A DNA stretch of 20,410 nucleotides, taken from positions 97,974 to 118,383 of the forward strand of contig DGTR01000014.1 in NCBI GenBank assembly GCA_002394395.1. Direction: 5' to 3'. The notes below the pieces were generated by a model, which was not told the origin of the DNA, searched no databases, and saw only the letters and a list, made by a program, of their open reading frames with translations. The stretch is from Bacteroidales bacterium UBA4331. Lineage in GTDB: Bacteria; Bacteroidota; Bacteroidia; Bacteroidales; Paludibacteraceae. The translations under genes were made by a program, and so were the position numbers. Below, piece by piece: positions 8,765 to 15,036 of this stretch (position 1 is its first letter; each line of letters starts with the position of its first letter).

Positions 8765-11113
8765 CTAAATCCTCACCACCGTCAGCCCGGCGCCGCCGTG
8801 GTTCACATCGCCGTCGCCGAAATCCAAAGCTACCTGTCCGCATTTGCGCCGCTGGCGGTTGAGGTCATTGAGGTAGTCCCTTGTCAGCTGCTTCAACGCG
8901 CCAGTGCCCGTACCATGCAGGATCGTCACTTCGCCAGCCCCAACCATCAGCGCATCGTCCATGTACGCAATCAGCTTCTCTAACGCCTCGTCAGCCCGAT
9001 AACCGCGCAGATCCAAAGTCCGCTCGAATGCCAAGGTCCGCTGCCGAACGGTGCTTCGTACAGAGATATTGCTCTTCGTCTCCTGCTCTTTGGTCATCGT
9101 CTTGCTCAGTTTCCTCAGCTCCGAGAACTCCCGCATCACGCCTTTCTTTCGACTTTCTTCTTTCGACTTTTGACTCTCTACTTTCGACTCTTGACTCTTG
9201 ACTTTCGACTCTTGACTCTTGACTTTCTCCTTCATCTGTTCCACCTTCTGCCTTGCCGCTTTGGTCTTTTCCTTGTCGGCCTTGGCCTCTTTGATCTCGC
9301 GGATGGTACGTTCGATAGTGGCGTTGGATTGTTGCAAGAGCCGCTCCGCTTCCTGCCGAGCCTCTTCCAGAATCTCTTTCTTCTCTCTCTTCACACCCGC
9401 CATCCGCTCTTCATACTCCGCCATGCGTGCCTCCAAGGCTTTCTCCTTCTGTCGGATAGCCTGCCGCTTGTTTTCCCAGTAACGCTTGTCGCGGGCGATA
9501 TCTTGCAGCTGCTTGTCGTAGTCTATATGCTCCTCGCCTACCAAGTCTGTCGCGTACCGGATGATCTCTTCGCTCAAGCCCGTTTGGCGTGCTATCTCGA
9601 TAGCAAAAGAGCTTCCGGCTTGACCGATGGATAGTTGGAACAACGGTCGCATCGCGCCGCGGTCGTACAGCATCGCGCCGTTCACTACCCCTTCGGTCTC
9701 TTCGGCGAAATGCTTGAGGTTGGTATAATGGGTAGTGATCACGCCGAAGACTCTTCTCTCTACCAACTCACGCAGTATCGCCTCAGCTATCGCACCGCCG
9801 ATCATCGGCTCTGTACCCGTCCCCATCTCGTCGATGAGGATCAGCGTCCGCTCATCTGCCTGGCGAAGGAAAGCACGCATGTTGCGCAGGTGGGACGAAT
9901 AGGTCGATAACTCATCCTGAATCGACTGTTCGTCGCCGATATCGATCATCAGTCTGTCAAACACCCCTGCCCGGCTCTGCTCGGCTACGGGCACCAATAG
10001 ACCGCATTGTAACATATATTGCATCATCGCCACGGTCTTGAGGCACACGGATTTACCGCCGGCGTTCGGACCGCTGATGACGAGCACCCGGTTCTTGTCT
10101 TTCTCCAGCCTGATAGAGAGCGGCACGACAGTCTTTCCCTGCGGCGCGTAGTGCAGCCATAATACCGGGTGTCGCGCTTCCGACCATTCGACCAACGGAC
10201 CGTCCACTAACTCCGGTCGTATCGCTTTCATCGCTTGCGCCAAGGACACTTTGGCATTCAGGAAATCCACTTCTGCCAACATCCGCTGACTCGCCATGAT
10301 CTGCTCGCTCTGCGGGCGTATAAAATCCGTCACTTCGCGCAGGATACGTATCCGCTCACGCCGTTCAGCCCCTTCTAACTCGCGGATCTTATTGTTCGCG
10401 TCCACCACCTGCTGCGGTTCTATATAAACCGTCTTGCCGGTAGCCGACTCGTCGTGTACGATACCGCCTATCTTCCTTTTGAATCCCGGCGAGACAGGGA
10501 TCACGAGCCTTCCTTCGCGTAAGGTCGGCGCCGCATCGCTATCGACGTACCCGTCGGTCTTGGCTTGCCGCAATATGGCGGCTAACGTCCTGCTGACGCT
10601 GCCTTGCTGATTCGTGATCTCACGGCGGATACGGGCTAACTCCGGCGACGCGTTATCGGCGATCTTGCCGTAGCGGTCTAACACGCGGTCGATAGCTTTC
10701 ACTATCCCCCCTAATCCACTAACCCCTAATCCACTAACCGTCAACCCCTTCAACGCCCCATACCGCGTCTCGTCCATCGCCGCAAAACACTGCTCGATCT
10801 CCACGGCGAAACTCAGGCTCTTACGCAACTCGTCCAGCTCTGCTTCGTCCATGAACAGACCCTCAATCCGTATCCGTGCGATGGACTCTCTGAGGTCATA
10901 GATCTCTCCGCGGGGCATGCTCACTCTCGCGTCCTCATGCGCCATCCGCATCTGGTCAGTGAGTAGTAACATCGCCTGCACTTTCGCGTACTCTGTCTCC
11001 ATCTGCATCGCCTCTACACGCTCGCGTCCCAGCCCCGACGTACACCGACGACGCAACTCTTCACGTATCACCGTGAAGTCAATCTTCTCTTCTATGTTAT
11101 TCGGATAAAACAC
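8765..11113 (-). CDS. mutS2: Endonuclease MutS2
   Basis: 782 residues from a GTG start at 11113; the N-terminus MFYPNNIEEKIDF matches Bacteroidetes MutS2. Order: helical core and clamp (~1-330), ATPase with Walker A GPNAGGKS (348-355) and Walker B LILIDEMGTGT (424-434), a long charged coiled coil (~535-630), a heptad-encoded Lys/Ser/Glu stretch (~629-657), and a C-terminal Smr nuclease-type domain (~699-782) with DLRGYRADEAL and ILHGTGTGAL. MutS2 proteins suppress homologous recombination or act on stalled ribosomes, depending on species. The KOW-like segment normally before the Smr domain is not recognisable; only a possible remnant (FSELRKLSK) follows the repeat. A second in-frame repeat gives VSGLGVSGLG at ~126-135. 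The gene sits between the DUF721 and barrel-protein genes. Confidence 0.95.
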   Translation of the reverse strand: MFYPNNIEEKIDFTVIREELRRRCTSGLGRERVEAMQMETEYAKVQAMLLLTDQMRMAHEDARVSMPRGEIYDLRESIARIRIEGLFMDEAELDELRKSLSFAVEIEQCFAAMDETRYGALKGLTVSGLGVSGLGGIVKAIDRVLDRYGKIADNASPELARIRREITNQQGSVSRTLAAILRQAKTDGYVDSDAAPTLREGRLVIPVSPGFKRKIGGIVHDESATGKTVYIEPQQVVDANNKIRELEGAERRERIRILREVTDFIRPQSEQIMASQRMLAEVDFLNAKVSLAQAMKAIRPELVDGPLVEWSEARHPVLWLHYAPQGKTVVPLSIRLEKDKNRVLVISGPNAGGKSVCLKTVAMMQYMLQCGLLVPVAEQSRAGVFDRLMIDIGDEQSIQDELSTYSSHLRNMRAFLRQADERTLILIDEMGTGTEPMIGGAIAEAILRELVERRVFGVITTHYTNLKHFAEETEGVVNGAMLYDRGAMRPLFQLSIGQAGSSFAIEIARQTGLSEEIIRYATDLVGEEHIDYDKQLQDIARDKRYWENKRQAIRQKEKALEARMAEYEERMAGVKREKKEILEEARQEAERLLQQSNATIERTIREIKEAKADKEKTKAARQKVEQMKEKVKSQESKVKSQESKVESQKSKEESRKKGVMREFSELRKLSKTMTKEQETKSNISVRSTVRQRTLAFERTLDLRGYRADEALEKLIAYMDDALMVGAGEVTILHGTGTGALKQLTRDYLNDLNRQRRKCGQVALDFGDGDVNHGGAGLTVVRI
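9146..9229 (-). repeat. Twelve-unit in-frame heptad array in mutS2
   Basis: Twelve contiguous 7-mers, plus-strand forms CTTTCGA, CTTTCTT, CTTTTGA, CTCTCTA and CTCTTGA, cover 84 bp. Because 12 units equal 28 codons, the frame is kept and the protein shows repeats of the KSQESKV/KVESQKS type. Confidence 0.92.
10710..10739 (-). repeat. 15-bp direct repeat inside mutS2
   Basis: Two adjacent copies of CCTAATCCACTAACC (7+7+1 in substructure), in frame, encode a doubled VSGLG in the N-terminal region of MutS2. Confidence 0.85.
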
Positions 11114-11114
11114 C

Positions 11115-11142
11115 CCTGAAACCTAAATCCTGAATCCTACCC
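11115..11142 (-). repeat. Heptad array between DUF721 gene and mutS2
   Basis: Units CCTGAAA, CCTAAAT, CCTGAAT, CCTACCC on the plus strand fill the spacer before the mutS2 GTG and include the stop codon of the DUF721 gene (11137-11139). Confidence 0.7.
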
Positions 11143-11433
11143 CAATATCCTGCAATCCTTGATCGCCGGTGCGCCGACGGCTTCATTCAGCTTGCGCACC
11201 AACTCAAACCGGTTCTCGAACAGCTGCGTCTTCAGCGCCGCGGAGTTGACCCGCACATAAAGCATACCGTCCTTCACCTCCACCGATCGGGTGAGTTTCT
11301 GAACGGTCTCGCCCATCACTTGCGGCCATACTTCTTCTATCTGCCTGTCCATCACCGTCTGTTCCAAGCCGCTCTCGCGTAAGAAATCCACAAGGGCATC
11401 GGTGATCGAGAGGGTATTAGTGCTGGTAGGCAT
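11137..11433 (-). CDS. DUF721 (DciA-like) protein
   Basis: 98 residues from ATG 11433 (MPTSTNTLSITDALVDFL). A longer open frame to 11526 exists, but its extra residues only translate the overlapping glucosaminidase gene. Family signatures are a W-P-Q-VMGE segment (EEVWPQVMGETV), VEVKDGMLYVRVNSAALKTQL, and the closing LVRKLNEAVGAPAIKDCRI, all typical of DUF721 proteins. Members include DciA, the replicative-helicase loader or operator of bacteria that lack DnaC/DnaI; whether this short Bacteroidetes form does the same is inference. It overlaps the glucosaminidase stop by 17 bp and is followed by mutS2. Confidence 0.85.
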   Translation of the reverse strand: MPTSTNTLSITDALVDFLRESGLEQTVMDRQIEEVWPQVMGETVQKLTRSVEVKDGMLYVRVNSAALKTQLFENRFELVRKLNEAVGAPAIKDCRILG

Positions 11434-12499
11434 CTTCTTCTTTGGTCTTGCGTAAGTAGATCCGCTGCCTGGTACGGAAAGTACGAATCTGCGGGTCCAA
11501 CTCATTCCATTTCTGTATCGCCTCAATCTTCACGCCTACCTCCTGGCTCAGTTGCCAAATCGACTGGCCGGTATGGCTCCATACGAAGGCCTCCTCGCCG
11601 GTACTCTTCTTTGCCGCCAGATAGATACGGTCACCTTTCGCCAACTCGCGGCCCAAAGCATCGTTATCCTCACGCAAATCACGCTCGCGCACATTCAGAC
11701 GGAACGCCACGTTTGAATAGGTGTCGCCCTCATGCGCGGTGACATACTGAATGCCGTTGCATTTCTTACGGGGGTGCATCAGGAAGAAGCTGTCTCGCTC
11801 CTCTTTCGCCGTCAGCGGTTCTACGTACGGCGGTTCGGGGTCGTTATGAATCACCATGATCGGCTCCGAACGACGAACGACGGTAGCCTTCAGCGGACGC
11901 TTGGGTTTGGGTGCCGGCTTGGCTACACTGCCCGTTCCGGCATTCTCCTTCTGTGCTCTCTCAACAGGTTTTGCCTGCGGTCTATGCACTGTCTGCGAAA
12001 CGGTCAACGTGTCCAGACGGTAGTCTTCAATGAGCTTGATCAACTTCGGTGCATACGACGGATCGGTCGCGTAGCCGCACTCCTTGAGCCTGCGAGCCCA
12101 ACCCTCATAGTCCTCTAATGCGATCTCAAAACAAGTCGAGTAACGCGGCCGCTTGAGGAAGATCGAGTGGTCCTTGAAACTCTCTGCTGCATTGCCGTAC
12201 TGACGGAAACAATCGTTTCTCTTATCATCATCGTGGTAATAGACACCGCCGAACCACTCGTTCGTACATTTGATACCGAAATGGTTCTTGGCATTGAGGG
12301 CCAACTCGCTCTGTCCGGCCTGGGACTCCAACAGCGCCTGCGCCATCGTGATACTCGCAGGGATGCCATAGTCCTCCTGCTCCTGGATAGCGATGGCTTT
12401 CCATTCCTCGATATACGCTAAATACGTCGGGTTCTGTTTCTGAGCCCAACTACTCATCGTGCCGATCATCAGCACGCCTAAAATAAACAGTTTCTTCAT
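11417..12499 (-). CDS. Secreted GH73 glucosaminidase with LysM repeats
   Basis: 360 residues. A signal peptide MKKLFILGVLMIGTMSSWA is cleaved before QKQN. The GH73 domain (~27-165) carries ASITMAQALLESQAGQSELA with likely catalytic Glu58, then NHFGIKC, both family hallmarks of peptidoglycan endo-beta-N-acetylglucosaminidases. A Pro/Lys-rich linker (~170-250) leads to a LysM-like repeat at ~256-300 (YVTAHEGDTYSNVAFRLNV) and a second at ~308-355 (SHTGQSIWQLSQEVGV), which bind peptidoglycan glycan strands. It should cut peptidoglycan in the periplasm, and fits with the wall-synthesis genes ftsW and murG directly upstream in the operon. The ATG at 12499 follows an all-heptad spacer after murG. 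Confidence 0.92.
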   Translation of the reverse strand: MKKLFILGVLMIGTMSSWAQKQNPTYLAYIEEWKAIAIQEQEDYGIPASITMAQALLESQAGQSELALNAKNHFGIKCTNEWFGGVYYHDDDKRNDCFRQYGNAAESFKDHSIFLKRPRYSTCFEIALEDYEGWARRLKECGYATDPSYAPKLIKLIEDYRLDTLTVSQTVHRPQAKPVERAQKENAGTGSVAKPAPKPKRPLKATVVRRSEPIMVIHNDPEPPYVEPLTAKEERDSFFLMHPRKKCNGIQYVTAHEGDTYSNVAFRLNVRERDLREDNDALGRELAKGDRIYLAAKKSTGEEAFVWSHTGQSIWQLSQEVGVKIEAIQKWNELDPQIRTFRTRQRIYLRKTKEEDAYQH

Positions 12500-12503
12500 A
12501 TAT

Positions 12504-12545
12504 CTTTCGACTTTCTACTTTCGACTTTCTACTTTCTACTTTCGA
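12504..12545 (-). repeat. Heptad array at the murG stop and glucosaminidase leader
   Basis: Six contiguous units, CTTTCGA or CTTTCTA on the plus strand, 42 bp. It contains the murG stop codon (12536-12538), encodes the last murG residues, and makes up almost all of the 36-bp spacer before the next ATG. Confidence 0.92.
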
Positions 12546-13621
12546 TTTCCCAGCGCCATCACCTCTTTCGCTATCCGGGTAGCAGAGTCCGCCTGCGCGA
12601 GTTTCAACACATTCGTGTGCAGCACCTCTAACTTGGCTTTGTCCTCTAACAGGGTCAGCGCTGTCGGAATCAACTTCTCTGCCGCCTCCGCATCGCGCAC
12701 CAGCACCGCTGCATCGCGGTTCACGAGCGCCATGGCATTATGCGTCTGATGGTCCTCCGCCACGTTCGGCGAGGGCACCAAGATAGCCGGTTTGCCTAAC
12801 AGACATATCTCGCTGATAGACGAAGCCCCGGCTCGGGAGATGACCAGATCCGCCTGCGCATAGCGCTCCGGCATGTCGCTCAGGAAATCCAGACACTCGA
12901 TATTCGCAGGTTTACCGGCTGCTTCCCATGCCGCCTTGCAAGACTCAAAATACACTTTACCCGTCTGCCAAACGACATGAATTCCGCTGAACGCAGATAA
13001 CTGATGGCTGATGGCTTCTTTTACCGCCTCATTGATCGTCCGTGCGCCCAATGACCCGCCGATAATAAGGAGCGTCTTTCGACTTTCGACTTTCGACTTT
13101 CGACTTTCTACTTTCGTCAGATTCTGCCTGACCGGATTACCCGTCAGGATGATCTTCTCTGCCGGGAAGAACCGCTCCATGCCGGGGTACGCCACGCATA
13201 TCTTCGCAGCTTTGTTCTTCAATATCTTATTCGTCACGCCAGCAAAACCGTTCTGCTCTTGCAGCAGGATCGGTATCCCCATGTTCGCTGCCGCCCACAT
13301 AGCGGCTCCCGAAGCGTAACCGCCGACGCCGACTCCTACGTCCGGCCTGAAATCGCGGATGATCTTCTTCACCTGCTTAATGGACTTGACCAGATCCACT
13401 AACACCGACACGTTCTTCCACGGCTGCGCGCGGTTGAACCCTCGCACCGGCAGGCCGACAATCTTATACCCCGCTTGCGGCACACGCTCCATCTCCATGC
13501 GCCCTAACGCGCCAACGAAGAGGATCTCCGCCTCCGGGTCTAATTCTTTTAATGCATTCGCAATACTGATGGCAGGGAATATATGTCCTCCGGTCCCGCC
13601 TCCGGAAATTAAGTAACGCAT
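12536..13621 (-). CDS. murG: UDP-GlcNAc lipid II synthase MurG
   Basis: 361 residues. MurG transfers GlcNAc from UDP-GlcNAc to lipid I on the inner face of the cytoplasmic membrane, giving lipid II. The N-terminal domain opens with ISGGGTGGHIFPA (glycine loop 1), has VGVGGYASGA (~95-105), LLQEQNGFAG (~119-127) and LTGNPVR (~159-165). The C-terminal domain has IIGGSLGARTIN (~186-197), VVWQTGK, and ISRAGASSISEICLLGKPAILVP (~261-283), the donor-binding site, then AEDHQTHNA. All key motifs are intact. The linker between domains (~168-183) and a loop at ~201-213 are encoded by heptad arrays not expected in the family. It lies 6 bp after ftsW, but the usual murC and ftsQ do not follow. Confidence 0.96.
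   Translation of the reverse strand: MRYLISGGGTGGHIFPAISIANALKELDPEAEILFVGALGRMEMERVPQAGYKIVGLPVRGFNRAQPWKNVSVLVDLVKSIKQVKKIIRDFRPDVGVGVGGYASGAAMWAAANMGIPILLQEQNGFAGVTNKILKNKAAKICVAYPGMERFFPAEKIILTGNPVRQNLTKVESRKSKVESRKTLLIIGGSLGARTINEAVKEAISHQLSAFSGIHVVWQTGKVYFESCKAAWEAAGKPANIECLDFLSDMPERYAQADLVISRAGASSISEICLLGKPAILVPSPNVAEDHQTHNAMALVNRDAAVLVRDAEAAEKLIPTALTLLEDKAKLEVLHTNVLKLAQADSATRIAKEVMALGNRK
12982..13016 (-). repeat. Second heptad array inside murG
   Basis: Plus-strand units TTCCGCT, GAACGCA, GATAACT, GATGGCT, GATGGCT; on the coding strand two perfect AGCCATC units grade into AGTTATC and weaker copies. It encodes the ISHQLSAFSG loop of MurG. Confidence 0.6.
13076..13117 (-). repeat. Six-unit in-frame heptad array in the murG interdomain linker
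   Basis: CTTTCGA four times, then CTTTCTA and CTTTCGT on the plus strand (GTCGAAA register on the coding strand). 42 bp equal 14 codons and encode the KVESRKS-type repeat between the two Rossmann domains. Confidence 0.93.
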
Positions 13622-13627
13622 GGGCTT

Positions 13628-14860
13628 TTACTCTAATGTTACAATTGGTACTTCTTCCTGACTCTCGCTGATGGTCTCTTGTACGCGTTCGCGAAGGGCT
13701 AACTGCTCGCGGCTCACGCTCATCATGATGCCGAAGTATATCGACGTGATCAGCACCGACGTTCCGCCTCTGGATATCAGCGGCAGCGGCTGACCCGTCA
13801 CCGGTCCCAAGCCTACCGCCACGAGCATGGATATCAGTGCCTGGCACGTGATCATCAGCGCCAGCCCCATCGTCATCAGCATCGCCGGCATGTCCGAATA
13901 ACGGCTCGACACATTGCATGCTCTGAACAAAACCGCCAAGTACAGGAAGATCAACCCCGCGGCACCGATGATCCCCGACTCCTCCACGATGATCGCGAAG
14001 ATATAATCCGCAAACGCCAAGGGCAGATAATCCCGCTCCTTGCTGTTACCGGGGAACACGCCAAACGGCGTCGTACCGCCGCGGGCGATAGCTACCGACG
14101 AATAGACCTCCTGGATATTCTCGTCCGTCAGGACATATTTGGACTCACCGTCGTCGTTGAAATGCCGGTCGATACGCGATACCCACGTTGTTGCGCGCTT
14201 GAAGGGTCCGTGCATCTGTCTTCCCGGACGGACGAATCCGAACTCCACAATCGCGTAACCGAGCATCAGCGCCACGATGGCGATGCCTACTATCGACAGC
14301 GTATATTTCCACGGGATACGTGCTAAGATCCATAGGCAGAACACGATCAGACCGATCAGCACCGCCGTCGAGAGGTTGGACGCCATGATCGGCAGCATCA
14401 CGATACCCGAGATGACCAAAGTGCGGATGAAGTATTTCCATTTATCTTCCTCCGTATGGATACGCGCGAGCTGATCCGCCACGACGATGATCAGACTCAG
14501 TTTCGCCAACTCCGAGGGCTGAAAAGTGATTCCCGCGATTCGTACCCATCGCGCGGCGCCGTTAATCGTCACTACCAACGGGTTGCCGGGGATCATCGTC
14601 GAATAGACTAACAGCGTACTGATCGCTAATAACACGTACCCGCCGAAACGGATCCAATGCGTCGGGATATACTGGATGCCGAAAGCCGCAATGATGCCCA
14701 ACACGATGAAGAACATCTGTTGTCCGATCGGGCCTAAGGCGGAGTGATGCATATATACTAAGGTAGAAGACGCCGAAAAGAGGGCGATGACAGCTACGAC
14801 GATCAGGGTGATAAAGAGCCCCCAGAACGTGCGGTCGATGTGTCGTAGATTCCAATTCAT
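13628..14860 (-). CDS. ftsW: Septal peptidoglycan polymerase FtsW (SEDS family)
   Basis: 410 residues from ATG 14860 (MNWNLRHIDRTFWG). A frame extension to a TTG at 14899 is rejected because that TTG lies inside the -7 promoter element. Around ten membrane segments are visible. SEDS hallmarks: INGAARWVRI (~100-108), FQPSELAKLSLI (~113-124), the large extracellular loop with SSVAIARGG, D285 in LAFADYIFAIIVEE (equivalent of the essential SEDS Asp), and PLPLISRGGTSVL (~358-370). It polymerises glycan strands from lipid II at the division site with a partner PBP. The SRGG form in place of the usual SYGG is notable but I cannot judge its importance. murG follows after 6 bp; lipid II synthesis and use are thus co-expressed. 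Confidence 0.95.
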   Translation of the reverse strand: MNWNLRHIDRTFWGLFITLIVVAVIALFSASSTLVYMHHSALGPIGQQMFFIVLGIIAAFGIQYIPTHWIRFGGYVLLAISTLLVYSTMIPGNPLVVTINGAARWVRIAGITFQPSELAKLSLIIVVADQLARIHTEEDKWKYFIRTLVISGIVMLPIMASNLSTAVLIGLIVFCLWILARIPWKYTLSIVGIAIVALMLGYAIVEFGFVRPGRQMHGPFKRATTWVSRIDRHFNDDGESKYVLTDENIQEVYSSVAIARGGTTPFGVFPGNSKERDYLPLAFADYIFAIIVEESGIIGAAGLIFLYLAVLFRACNVSSRYSDMPAMLMTMGLALMITCQALISMLVAVGLGPVTGQPLPLISRGGTSVLITSIYFGIMMSVSREQLALRERVQETISESQEEVPIVTLE

Positions 14861-14896
14861 ATTTCCATTAAGGTTTGTGGTTTGACAATTTGGGTG

Positions 14897-14927
14897 CAAA
14901 GGTACAAAAAAATATTGATATACGCAA
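14897..14927 (-). promoter_or_regulatory. Bacteroidetes-type promoter for the ftsW operon
   Basis: On the minus strand: -33 TTG (14925-14927, context TTGCGTAT) and -7 TACCTTTG (14904-14897), 20 bp apart. It gives a 5' leader of about 30 nt before ATG 14860. The -33 and -7 elements are nearly the same as those at 18436-18466. Confidence 0.75.
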
Positions 14928-14984
14928 GCGCCCGCGCGATTTTTTCTAAAATGTGTGCTGTTTAATTAATTTTGAATTTAAATT

Positions 14985-15015
14985 TTTGGATTTTGAATTA
15001 TTTTAACTACCTTTG
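14985..15015 (+). promoter_or_regulatory. Bacteroidetes-type promoter for the CE12 esterase gene
   Basis: -33 TTTG at 14985-14988 and -7 TACCTTTG at 15008-15015, 19 bp apart, in an AT-rich stretch. The start codon follows 21 bp after the -7 box, so the leader is very short. It is divergent from the ftsW promoter. Confidence 0.75.
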
Positions 15016-15036
15016 CACCCGAAATTCGGAACAACC

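Noticed and set aside
14861..14899. Extended ftsW start at TTG 14899
   Set aside because: The TTG is part of the TACCTTTG promoter element, so it cannot be in the transcript; ATG 14860 gives a normal FtsW N-terminus.
15013..15036. Extended esterase start at TTG 15013
   Set aside because: Also lies in the -7 box; ATG 15037 begins a clean signal peptide.
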